Below, piece by piece: positions 1 to 6,311 of a stretch of 6,328 nt of DNA; position 1 is the first letter of the stretch, and each line of letters begins with the position of its first letter. The notes beneath the pieces are model-generated. The model was given only the letters and a program-made list of their open reading frames with translations, ran no database searches and had not been told where the DNA came from. Made by a program: the position numbers and the translations under genes. Source of the stretch: Limnohabitans sp. (GTDB taxonomy: Bacteria; Pseudomonadota; Gammaproteobacteria; Burkholderiales; Burkholderiaceae_C); assembly GCA_009693225.1 (NCBI GenBank), contig SHXP01000141.1, forward strand, positions 1 through 6,328. The letters are read 5' to 3'.

Positions 1-2
1 GC

Positions 3-500
3 CTTGGCTTTTTCGGGGGCTTCGACAACGACGAGGCCCAAAGCTTTTTGCTGATTAGGCCAGATGATGAACCAGACATTGAAAGCCATTAACAAGGCGA
101 TCCACATTCCCAGACCGATGGCAACTACGCCGGGTTGCAATGTCAGAGCTTGCACAATGTAACCCTGCATCCATGCGACCAGTAAACCTGTGATGACGGT
201 TGCCAGCGCTGCATAGCGGAACCAGAACAAGGCTGTAGGTGCAATCACTTTGCTGATTGCAGGTTTTTGCTCATCAGGAATGCTGGGCATGGAAGGGATT
301 TGCACGAAGTTGAAATACCAGAGAAGGCCGATCCACATGACACCGGAAACCACGTGCAGCCAGCGCATTACAAAAGTAGACCAGGCATGGCTGAATTGAA
401 TGGGGTTACCAGTTACTGACGTTGCAATGACAAGAACAATGATCAGCAGGATCAATCCTGCGAACAGTGTTTTGTAGAGCGATTGGAGAATTTGTGCCAT
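3..500 (-). CDS. PuuD-like (urate hydroxylase N-terminal domain family) integral membrane protein, 3' end cut by the window
   Basis: The reading frame is open from an ATG at 498-500 to the window edge, giving 166 visible residues; the C-terminus lies outside. Two AAGG-type Shine-Dalgarno runs (507-516) precede the ATG. Hydrophobic segments are seen at about residues 11-28, 46-66, 88-111 and 124-147, so this is an inner-membrane protein. The motif RWLHVVSGVMWIG (about 46-58), the following FNFVQIP, and an FIIWPNQQKALG stretch near 144-155 resemble the membrane domain of PuuD-type urate hydroxylases (DUF989), with His49 a possible haem or metal ligand. In classical PuuD this domain is joined to a C-terminal cytochrome c. 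Many betaproteobacterial relatives appear to be short and lack it, and the visible part cannot decide this. A true urate-oxidising role is therefore unproven. It lies 86 nt downstream of the oxidoreductase gene on the same strand and may be cotranscribed with it. Confidence 0.72.
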   Translation of the reverse strand, partial: MAQILQSLYKTLFAGLILLIIVLVIATSVTGNPIQFSHAWSTFVMRWLHVVSGVMWIGLLWYFNFVQIPSMPSIPDEQKPAISKVIAPTALFWFRYAALATVITGLLVAWMQGYIVQALTLQPGVVAIGLGMWIALLMAFNVWFIIWPNQQKALGLVVVEAPEKAK

Positions 501-586
501 AAATTACCTTACCTTTGAAGTTACAAGACAGTTTGCATTTGGATGAAAGCAAAAACCGATTTTGCGATTGATTAACGTGCTCATGA

Positions 587-1579
587 TCACGCGTTGACCA
601 TGACAAGTTTGCCCATCACCAGTCGTTGGTTCATTCGACTGTATGCCTCTGGAAGTTGAGACATGGGCATTGTACAGTCAATGACAGGTTTTATCTTTTT
701 TTCAGTATACCATTGTATTATTTTTTTCATCATGTCAGCGTTTCCAGCGGGTTCGCGTCTGGCGTTTTCACCCCAGAATACACCGACTATGGACGCGCCT
801 TTCAACAATGCCAGGTTCAGAGGAATGCTGGGTATGGGGCCTGATGCAAATCCGACAACCAGGTATCTGCCGCCCCATGCGATGGACCTCAAAGCAGGTT
901 CAGAATAATCACCACCCACAGGATCGTAGATCACATCAGGTCCCTTACCACCCGTCATAGCTTTGAGTTTGTCTCTGAAATTGCCTTCGCTGTAATTGAT
1001 GGTTTCATCAGCACCGAGTTTGAGACATAAATCGCATTTTTCAGCAGAAGAAGCTGCTGCAATCACCCGGGCCCCGGCTGTTTTTGCAATTTGAATGGCG
1101 GAAGTACCAACGCCGCCTGCTGCGCCGAGTATGAAGACAGTTTCACCCTCCTTGAGTTCAGCGCGGTCAATCAGTGCGTGGTAAGAGGTGGCGTAGATCA
1201 TGATGAAGGCTGCGGCGTCAACAGGATCAAAATCAGACGGCAGCGGCAGACAAAGTTTTGCCGGTGCCAGCGTATGTGTGCCGAAGCCGCCGGTGCCTTT
1301 GAGGCAAGCGACAGACTGTCCGGGTTTGAGATCAGTCACACCTTCACCGACAGCTTCTATGGTTCCGGCAAATTCCGAGCCTGGAACAAACGGGAGTTCA
1401 GGCTTCATCTGGTATTTGTTTTGAACAATCAACAGATCCGGAAAATTCAGACTGGCCGCCTGTATACGAATAAGTACTTCTCCTGCGGCAGGCTGAGGGG
1501 TGGGTAAGCTTACCCAGCGCAAGGCTTCTACACCGGTGGGGTTGTCACATTGCCAGACATTCATAAGGTTTACTTTCAT
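587..1579 (-). CDS. NADPH:quinone oxidoreductase-family protein (zinc-independent MDR/alcohol dehydrogenase-like)
   Basis: A cytosolic medium-chain dehydrogenase/reductase of about 330 residues, the usual length for quinone oxidoreductases (QOR). It should use NADPH to reduce quinones or enoyl-type substrates; the true substrate is unknown. Visible signatures are the GroES-like N-terminal half with NFPDLL (45-50) and a VPGSEFAG block (65-72), and the Rossmann nucleotide-binding loop LGAAGGVGTSAIQ (151-163). Also seen are a VIYDPVGG stretch (216-223), VVGFASG (241-247), and the C-terminal MGKLVMVN typical of this subfamily. The ligands of a catalytic zinc are not evident, as expected for QOR-type members. 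The start is uncertain. I chose the ATG at 1577-1579, but the ATG at 1562-1564 (protein beginning MNVWQC) fits family N-termini equally well or better. Neither has a clear ribosome binding site, and a TTG at 1643-1645 would add 22 atypical residues. It is divergent from surE and runs towards the PuuD-like gene. Confidence 0.9.
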   Translation of the reverse strand: MKVNLMNVWQCDNPTGVEALRWVSLPTPQPAAGEVLIRIQAASLNFPDLLIVQNKYQMKPELPFVPGSEFAGTIEAVGEGVTDLKPGQSVACLKGTGGFGTHTLAPAKLCLPLPSDFDPVDAAAFIMIYATSYHALIDRAELKEGETVFILGAAGGVGTSAIQIAKTAGARVIAAASSAEKCDLCLKLGADETINYSEGNFRDKLKAMTGGKGPDVIYDPVGGDYSEPALRSIAWGGRYLVVGFASGPIPSIPLNLALLKGASIVGVFWGENARREPAGNADMMKKIIQWYTEKKIKPVIDCTMPMSQLPEAYSRMNQRLVMGKLVMVNA

Positions 1580-1604
1580 CACGAGTAAAAAAGCTTTGGG
1601 TGAA

Positions 1605-1629
1605 CCGGCAACTTCAGCAAATTGCCCGG
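1605..1629. promoter_or_regulatory. Imperfect inverted repeat in the divergent oxidoreductase/surE gap
   Basis: CCGGCAA (1605-1611) and TTGCCCGG (1622-1629) pair as an inverted repeat with one bulged base and a 10-nt spacer. It lies between two divergent genes, so it could be an operator or an untranslated-leader hairpin. The arms are short and the assignment is speculative. Confidence 0.2.
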
Positions 1630-1640
1630 CGGGGTGACCA

Positions 1641-1646
1641 TACAAT
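1641..1646 (+). promoter_or_regulatory. Candidate -10 element for the surE operon
   Basis: TACAAT matches five of six bases of the sigma-70 -10 consensus. It lies 20 bases before the surE start codon, so transcription would begin near 1652 with a short leader that still holds the ribosome binding site. No good -35 hexamer is found 16-18 bases upstream, which lowers confidence. Confidence 0.3.
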
Positions 1647-1649
1647 CGT

Positions 1650-1657
1650 ATTTTATA
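1650..1657 (-). promoter_or_regulatory. Candidate -10 element for the quinone oxidoreductase gene
   Basis: Read on the minus strand this is TATAAAAT, an A/T-rich -10-like box. Its transcript would start near 1643 and leave a leader of about 65 bases before the chosen ATG. The matching -35 position would fall inside the first codons of surE, and no good hexamer is seen there. Confidence 0.25.
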
Positions 1658-1663
1658 GGAAGA
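1657..1663 (+). promoter_or_regulatory. Ribosome binding site that fixes the surE start
   Basis: AGGAAGA, with its AGGA core six bases before the ATG at 1667-1669. This supports that ATG over an in-frame TTG at 1622, which would add 15 residues not found in SurE proteins and would run through the likely promoter. Confidence 0.75.
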
Positions 1664-1666
1664 CCC

Positions 1667-2431
1667 ATGAAAATTTTGATTTCAAACGATGATGGTTACC
1701 AAGCCCCGGGAATTATCGCCTTGTTTGAAGCCATGCGACAAATTGCTGATGTAGAAGTGGTCGCACCACAGCAAAATAACAGTGCCAAATCAAATGCACT
1801 GACTTTGTATTCGCCGATTTACATACGTGAATCTCACAACGGTTTCAAATATGTGACCGGAACGCCTGCTGATTGCGTGCATATTGCGCTCACTGGTTTG
1901 CTGGCTTACAAGCCGGATCTGGTAGTCTCCGGCATCAACAACGGCGCCAACATGGGCGACGATACGATTTATTCCGGCACAGTCGGTGCAGCCATGGAGG
2001 CTTATCTCATGGGCATTCCGGCCATAGCTTTCAGCCAGGTTGACAAAGGTTGGGGCTGCATTGAAGATGCTGCTGATTTCGCCCGTGATTTTGTGCTGAG
2101 CATGATGGCAAAACCTATGATTGACAAGCAACCCTGGTTGCTCAATGTGAATATTCCAAACGTGCCTAAAAACCAATTGAAACCTGTGAAAATTTGCCGC
2201 CTCGGTCGTCGCCATCCGGCTGAGCGGGTTATCACGCAGGAAAACCCGAGAGGCGAAACCATGTATTGGATTGGCGGCGCAGGCTCAGCCAGGGACGACG
2301 CGTATGACACGGATTTTTTTGCCACTGCAGCAGGGCATGTGGCTGTCACGCCTTTGCAAGTTGATTTGACTGACCATGAAAATCTGGCCAACTTTTCCGC
2401 ATTGCTGGCTTCTTGGGATTGTGTTGAATGA
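1667..2431 (+). CDS. surE: 5'/3'-nucleotidase SurE
   Basis: A metal-dependent cytosolic phosphatase that removes the phosphate from 5' and 3' nucleoside monophosphates and, in characterised homologues, short polyphosphate; it is linked to stationary-phase survival. The protein is 254 residues, the family's normal length. It opens with MKILISNDDGYQAPGI, giving the metal ligands Asp8 and Asp9. Ser39 (in the NNSAKSNALT loop) and Asn91 (in SGINNGAN) complete the expected four-ligand site. TGTPADCV (64-71) and the YSGTVGAAMEA segment (102-112) are further SurE hallmarks. The start is supported by a good ribosome binding site. The stop codon overlaps the pcm start by four bases (ATGA), so translation of the two is likely coupled. 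No defect is visible. Confidence 0.97.
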   Translation: MKILISNDDGYQAPGIIALFEAMRQIADVEVVAPQQNNSAKSNALTLYSPIYIRESHNGFKYVTGTPADCVHIALTGLLAYKPDLVVSGINNGANMGDDTIYSGTVGAAMEAYLMGIPAIAFSQVDKGWGCIEDAADFARDFVLSMMAKPMIDKQPWLLNVNIPNVPKNQLKPVKICRLGRRHPAERVITQENPRGETMYWIGGAGSARDDAYDTDFFATAAGHVAVTPLQVDLTDHENLANFSALLASWDCVE

Positions 2432-3228
2432 AACAACGCCCCAGTTTTCCTGTCAAATTAGAGAAAGTTGCTCAAACCAGAAATAGCAGCGTCTCTACCA
2501 CTCCTGCTTGGGGGAATGGGCAAAAGAACATCGGAAAGAAGTTGCCTGATGCCAATGCTGCTTCTGGTTTTGGTCTGGATTCTAAAGCTGTCAGAGCCAA
2601 TATGGTCAAAAAGTTATTGCAATCCGGCTTGGATGACGACATGGTTTTACAAGCCATGGAAACAGTACCCAGACATACATTCATAGATTCTGCTTTAGCT
2701 AATCAGGCCTATGAAGACACCAGTTTACCGATCGGATTCGGTCAAACTATTTCTAAGCCCAATGTCGTGGCAAGGATGATTGAATTGCTCAGACAAGGAC
2801 GCAATTTAAAAATCACTGGAAAACTGGGTCGAGTTCTTGAGATCGGTACAGGTTGCGGCTATCAGGCAGCTGTTCTGAGTTTGTTATCCAAAGAGGTCTA
2901 CAGCATTGAACGCATCAAAGGTTTACATGAAAAAGCCAAAGAGAATCTCCGTCCTTTGCGATTGCCCAATGTACATTTGATATTTGGAGACGGAATCCAA
3001 GGTTATGCCGATGGTGCCCCATATGCAGGCATTATTGCTGCTGCCGGCGGGGATAATATCCCCAAGGAATGGATTGACCAACTCGACACAGGAGGGCGCA
3101 TTGTCGCCCCGGTTGTTACAACCGGCGGTAAACAAAGCCTGGTTGTGATTGACAAAACCAAGGAAGGCATTGAACAAAATTATCTTGAGAATGTCTTGTT
3201 TGTTCCTCTCAAGCCCGGGATCATTTGA
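2428..3228 (+). CDS. pcm: Protein-L-isoaspartate(D-aspartate) O-methyltransferase
   Basis: Transfers a methyl group from S-adenosylmethionine to isoaspartyl residues in aged proteins, starting their repair to normal aspartate. The protein has 266 residues against about 208 in E. coli. The difference is mostly an N-terminal extension (about 1-50) rich in Ser, Asn, Lys and Pro with no recognisable domain; such extensions occur in other betaproteobacterial Pcm proteins. The catalytic domain then shows PRHTFID (81-87), LPIGFGQTISKP (100-111), SAM motif I LEIGTGCGYQ (137-146), YSIER (158-162) and GDG (187-189). All core motifs are intact. The ATG overlaps the surE stop, and a weak GGGA (2415-2418) is the only upstream ribosome-binding signal, so coupling to surE is likely. 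nlpD follows with no spacer. Confidence 0.95.
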   Translation: MKQRPSFPVKLEKVAQTRNSSVSTTPAWGNGQKNIGKKLPDANAASGFGLDSKAVRANMVKKLLQSGLDDDMVLQAMETVPRHTFIDSALANQAYEDTSLPIGFGQTISKPNVVARMIELLRQGRNLKITGKLGRVLEIGTGCGYQAAVLSLLSKEVYSIERIKGLHEKAKENLRPLRLPNVHLIFGDGIQGYADGAPYAGIIAAAGGDNIPKEWIDQLDTGGRIVAPVVTTGGKQSLVVIDKTKEGIEQNYLENVLFVPLKPGII

Positions 3229-4101
3229 ATGAATAGTTTGACACTTAGCTTTATCTTTCGCGGCCGTTTATTGATTACATCTTGTGTGTTGGCCTTGCTC
3301 GGCGGTTGTATCTCTTCAGGAAGATATGCGCCTGCACCGATTGAGGACCGTCAGCGGGTAAAGCCGCCGGCTCAAGCTAAGACCACGCCGGCTGCCCCCG
3401 TCAATCCCAAGCCAGTCCCGCAACCTGCGCCAGTTGTGGCTGAGCCGCCGCCTAAATCAGCTTATTACATTGTCAAACCCGGCGATACGCTGATCAAAAT
3501 CGGTTTGGAACACGGGCAGAACTGGCGCGACATTATCCGATGGAACTCCATAGACAATCCCAACATCATTGATGCCGGTCAGATTTTGCGCATCATGCCT
3601 CCCATGGTGGAACCGGGGACTGAGCCGGTGGTGGTCAAACCGGTTACAAACCCGGGTCAGATGGTCAATACAGGAACCGAAGCTAAGCCTGCCGCTGTGA
3701 ATAACCCTCAATCTGCCGTTGGAAACCCGGATGAGGCAACCGTTTTTTCCTGGCCTGCCACTGGAAATGTGAGCGCTGCTTTTGATGATCTGCAAAATAA
3801 GGGGATTGATATTTCGGGGAAAACCGGTGATGCGGTCTATGCAGCCGCTGATGGCAGGGTAGTCTACGCAGGCGCAGGTTTACGCGGCTACGGAAATCTG
3901 GTGATCGTCAAACATGCCAATAATTTCCTGACTGCTTACGCGCACAACCAGTCTTTGCTTGTCCGCGAAGACCAGTCTGTCAAACGCGGTCAGAAAATCG
4001 CTGAAATGGGAAACAGCGACTCGGAACAGGTCAAGTTACATTTTGAAATCAGAAAGCAAGGCAAGCCGGTTGATCCTGTCAAACTCCTTCCCCCGCGTTG
4101 A
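3229..4101 (+). CDS. nlpD: NlpD-type LysM/M23 lipoprotein, probable amidase activator of cell division
   Basis: An envelope lipoprotein of 290 residues. It has a signal peptide with hydrophobic core at about 14-26 and a lipobox LGGC with acylated Cys27; residue +2 is Ile, which favours outer-membrane sorting. A Pro/Ala-rich linker (about 44-76) leads to a LysM peptidoglycan-binding domain (79-123, YYIVKPGDTLIKIG). A second linker precedes a LytM/M23 domain (about 174-288). The M23 zinc site is degenerate: the first His is Asn190 (NKGID), the first His of the HxH pair is Lys269, and only Asp194, His238 and His271 remain. This matches E. coli NlpD, which does not cut peptidoglycan but activates the amidase AmiC at septation. 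The ATG follows the pcm stop directly (TGAATG). In many relatives the next gene is rpoS; here it is rlmD. Confidence 0.93.
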   Translation: MNSLTLSFIFRGRLLITSCVLALLGGCISSGRYAPAPIEDRQRVKPPAQAKTTPAAPVNPKPVPQPAPVVAEPPPKSAYYIVKPGDTLIKIGLEHGQNWRDIIRWNSIDNPNIIDAGQILRIMPPMVEPGTEPVVVKPVTNPGQMVNTGTEAKPAAVNNPQSAVGNPDEATVFSWPATGNVSAAFDDLQNKGIDISGKTGDAVYAAADGRVVYAGAGLRGYGNLVIVKHANNFLTAYAHNQSLLVREDQSVKRGQKIAEMGNSDSEQVKLHFEIRKQGKPVDPVKLLPPR

Positions 4102-4109
4102 ATTCCTTT

Positions 4110-5525
4110 ATGTCTGCTGACTACCCGCTGAATCAAATTCCTGTGCTGGATATTGAGTCACTGGATTTGGATGCACAAGGTATTGCGCATCGCGAAGACG
4201 GTAAAGTGGTTTTCATTGAAGGTGCGCTGCCCTACGAAAAGGTGACGGTCAATGTGCACCGAAAAAAAAATAATTGGGAACAGGGCACACTAAAGCAATT
4301 AATCAAACCTTCCTCCCAGCGGATACAGCCGGCTTGCCCGCATTTCGGATTACACCCCGGGGCTTGCGGCGGTTGCAAAATGCAACACATCAATATGTTT
4401 GCACAGATTGCGGTCAAGCAACGTGTTCTCGAAGACAACCTCCAACATCTCGGCAAAGTCGTTCCTGAGCAGATCATCAGGCCTTTGCAGGGTCCTGATT
4501 GGGCCTACCGCTTCAGAGCGCGTTTGTCAGTCCGCTATGTCGCTAAAAAAGGCACAGTACTTATAGGTTTTCATGAAAGAAAAAGCAGTTATGTCGCGGA
4601 TATGTCGACTTGTCGTGTTTTGCCGGATCACTTGAGTAAATTGCTTCTTCCTCTGCGTGAATTGATCGGTCGTTTGCAGATCCGTGATCAGTGCCCTCAA
4701 ATTGAGATTGCATGCGGTGATGAAACCACTGCCTTGGTATTGCGTCACTTGGCGCCGCTCAGTCCACCCGATATTCAGCAATTGCTTGATTTTTCCGGCA
4801 AGTATCAGGTCCAATGGTGGTTGCAACCCAAAGGGATTGATTCGATCGCTTTACTCACAAGCCGGGATAACAAGCAGAAGCAAGCCGGTCTTTTTTATGA
4901 TCTCCCTGAGTTTGACCTGCGCATGTTTTTCCGCCCTATTGATTTCACGCAAGTCAATCCAGCCATCAATCGCAAGCTCGTCACTCGTGCTATCCGGTTG
5001 CTGGATATACAAGAAAAAGACAGTTTGATTGACTGGTTTTGCGGATTGGGTAATTTCACGCTGCCTATGGCCAGGCTCGCCAGAAAAGTCACTGGTGTAG
5101 AAGGCAGCAAACCCTTGCTGGAGTGGGCAGACCAAAACCGCCAACTGAATAAGCAAAGAGATGCTGATGTGCAAAACCAATTGTTCTTGCACCCCGTTGA
5201 TTTCAAATGCATGAATCTGTTTGACATGACAGCGGAAGAACTTTTGGGCTTTGACACCGCTGACAAATGGTTGATTGATCCACCGCGCGAGGGTGCATTT
5301 GCGCTGGTTAAGTCATTGGTGGACTTGATTGAACACCCCAGAATTGAGCTAGCCTGGAAACCGCCGCAACGCATTGTCTATGTGAGTTGCAATCCGGCGA
5401 CCTTGGCCCGGGATGCAGGCTTGCTGGTGCATATGGGTGGTTATCGTTGCACGGCCGCCGGTATGGTCAATATGTTTCCGCATACGGCGCACGTCGAGAG
5501 CATTGCGGTTTTTGAGTTGACATAA
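4110..5525 (+). CDS. rlmD: 23S rRNA (uracil(1939)-C(5))-methyltransferase RlmD
   Basis: A SAM-dependent, iron-sulfur RNA methyltransferase (formerly RumA) making m5U at position 1939 of 23S rRNA in E. coli. The 471 residues begin with a TRAM-type RNA-binding domain (about 10-66). Cys76, Cys86, Cys89 and Cys168 are the probable 4Fe-4S ligands. The first gap is nine residues (CPHFGLHPGACGGC) rather than the five of E. coli RlmD. The methyltransferase domain shows FTQVNP (279-284, Gln281), DWFCGLGNFTLP (308-319), IDPPREG (389-395), the catalytic VSCNP (Cys427) and HVES (Glu463, the likely general base). The extra length over E. coli (433) appears to be loop insertions. The ATG lacks a ribosome binding site and lies 8 nt after nlpD. 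A TTG at 4098 overlapping the nlpD stop as TTGA is an alternative start adding four residues. It is probably translated by reinitiation. Confidence 0.96.
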   Translation: MSADYPLNQIPVLDIESLDLDAQGIAHREDGKVVFIEGALPYEKVTVNVHRKKNNWEQGTLKQLIKPSSQRIQPACPHFGLHPGACGGCKMQHINMFAQIAVKQRVLEDNLQHLGKVVPEQIIRPLQGPDWAYRFRARLSVRYVAKKGTVLIGFHERKSSYVADMSTCRVLPDHLSKLLLPLRELIGRLQIRDQCPQIEIACGDETTALVLRHLAPLSPPDIQQLLDFSGKYQVQWWLQPKGIDSIALLTSRDNKQKQAGLFYDLPEFDLRMFFRPIDFTQVNPAINRKLVTRAIRLLDIQEKDSLIDWFCGLGNFTLPMARLARKVTGVEGSKPLLEWADQNRQLNKQRDADVQNQLFLHPVDFKCMNLFDMTAEELLGFDTADKWLIDPPREGAFALVKSLVDLIEHPRIELAWKPPQRIVYVSCNPATLARDAGLLVHMGGYRCTAAGMVNMFPHTAHVESIAVFELT

Positions 5526-5548
5526 AAACAGGCCCCGAGGGGCCTGTT
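5524..5548. terminator. Hairpin terminator shared by convergent rlmD and the YccA-like gene
   Basis: A nine-pair stem (5527-5535 with 5540-5548) of AACAGGCCC/GGGCCTGTT closes a CGAG tetraloop. On the minus strand the stem is followed by a run of five T (the A-run at 5524-5528), making a textbook intrinsic terminator for the gene ending at 5572. On the plus strand only two T close the stem and no T tract follows, so it is weaker for rlmD. The A-run includes the last two bases of the rlmD stop codon. Confidence 0.85.
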
Positions 5549-5571
5549 GCAGGGGACCGGGGAATGAATAT

Positions 5572-6264
5572 TTAATCTCGTTCGCCGCCCATCAGTCCGA
5601 GCAGAGCCAGCAAACTTTGGAAGATATTGATCAGATCCATGTAAATAGCAAGGGTGGCAGAGATGTAATTAGTTTCACCGCCGTCAATGACTTGCTTGAT
5701 GTCATAAAGCATGTATGCGCTGAAGATGGCAATAGCCATCATGGACAGGACCATCATACCGACAGATGAACCGACAAAAATGTTGACAACGCTGCCCACC
5801 AGAAGCACCATGGCACCGACGAACAGCCATTTGCTCATGCCGGACAAATCACGTTTGATCACGGTGGCCAGACTGGCCATCAGGAAAAATACACCGGCAG
5901 TTCCACCGAAGGCGGTCATCACCAGTTCATTTCCGTTTTTAAATCCCAGCACCATGGCAATCAACCTGGACATCATGAGGCCCATGAAGAATGTGAAGGC
6001 CATCAGCACCGCAATGCCCTTGGCGGAATGCTTGGTTTTTTCGATGGCGTATACGAACCCGAAAATGCCAGCGATAAAAACAACCAGGCCGAGCCCGCCG
6101 GACAAGGCATAACTTAAACCTGTTGCTACGCCCATCCAGGCGCCGAGCACAGTGGGTACCAATGTCAAAGAAAGAAGTAAGTAAGTATTACGCAGAATTC
6201 TGTTTCTCGCTTGAGAATCGAGTCCCAGGTCGCGGTAGGAAACTGTTTGAACCTGATCAGTCAT
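5572..6264 (-). CDS. YccA/Bax inhibitor-1 family inner-membrane protein
   Basis: A 230-residue polytopic protein, the typical length for bacterial BI-1 (UPF0005/TMBIM) members. A soluble N-terminus of about 25 residues precedes seven hydrophobic segments at about 27-46, 52-74, 83-107, 115-136, 146-165, 167-187 and 201-225. The C-terminal family signature is clear: MLYDIKQVIDGG (185-196) followed by YISATLAIYMDLINIF (200-215). Asp188 and Asp210 sit where the B. subtilis YetJ homologue has its pair of pH/calcium-sensing aspartates; this placement is from memory of the family. E. coli YccA binds FtsH and is degraded by it, restraining proteolysis of membrane proteins; the same role here is an inference. 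A strong AAGGAG six bases upstream fixes the start. It is convergent with rlmD and shares the terminator. Confidence 0.92.
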   Translation of the reverse strand: MTDQVQTVSYRDLGLDSQARNRILRNTYLLLSLTLVPTVLGAWMGVATGLSYALSGGLGLVVFIAGIFGFVYAIEKTKHSAKGIAVLMAFTFFMGLMMSRLIAMVLGFKNGNELVMTAFGGTAGVFFLMASLATVIKRDLSGMSKWLFVGAMVLLVGSVVNIFVGSSVGMMVLSMMAIAIFSAYMLYDIKQVIDGGETNYISATLAIYMDLINIFQSLLALLGLMGGERD

Positions 6265-6270
6265 GCAAAG

Positions 6271-6276
6271 CTCCTT
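6271..6276 (-). promoter_or_regulatory. Strong ribosome binding site of the YccA-like gene
   Basis: Read on the minus strand this is AAGGAG, six bases before the ATG at 6262-6264. It is the best Shine-Dalgarno sequence in the window and suggests efficient translation. Confidence 0.8.
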
Positions 6277-6305
6277 AATAGATCATCAGACCCATATGGT
6301 ACCAA

Positions 6306-6311
6306 GTTATA
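6306..6311 (-). promoter_or_regulatory. Candidate -10 element for the YccA-like gene
   Basis: TATAAC on the minus strand matches five of six consensus bases and would give a leader of about 35 bases. Its -35 box would fall just outside the window, so it cannot be tested here. Confidence 0.25.

Noticed and set aside
549..565. Hairpin GCAAAA / TTTTGC between the oxidoreductase and PuuD-like genes
   Set aside because: Only six mostly A-T pairs and no following T tract on either strand, so it is not credible as a terminator.
1091..1507. Open frame of 138 codons on the plus strand inside the oxidoreductase gene
   Set aside because: It is antisense to a clearly conserved gene, has irregular Cys/Arg-rich composition and shows no family motif or ribosome binding site.
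1790..2215. Open frame of 141 codons on the minus strand inside surE
   Set aside because: It is a shadow of the intact surE reading frame, with no recognisable domain.
3748..4092. NlpD M23 domain as an active peptidoglycan endopeptidase
   Set aside because: Two of the zinc-site histidines are replaced (Asn190, Lys269), the known pattern of non-catalytic NlpD activators.
4895..5374. Open frame of 159 codons on the minus strand inside rlmD
   Set aside because: Ser/Asn-rich composition and full overlap with the conserved methyltransferase domain mark it as a shadow.
5711..6112. Open frame of 133 codons on the plus strand inside the YccA-like gene
   Set aside because: It is antisense to a strong membrane-protein gene; its Thr/Pro/Met-rich composition mirrors the hydrophobic codons on the other strand.
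6291..6303. Overlapping palindromes CCATATGG and GGTACC upstream of the YccA-like gene
   Set aside because: Short palindromes of this size occur by chance; there is no second copy or spacing that suggests an operator.
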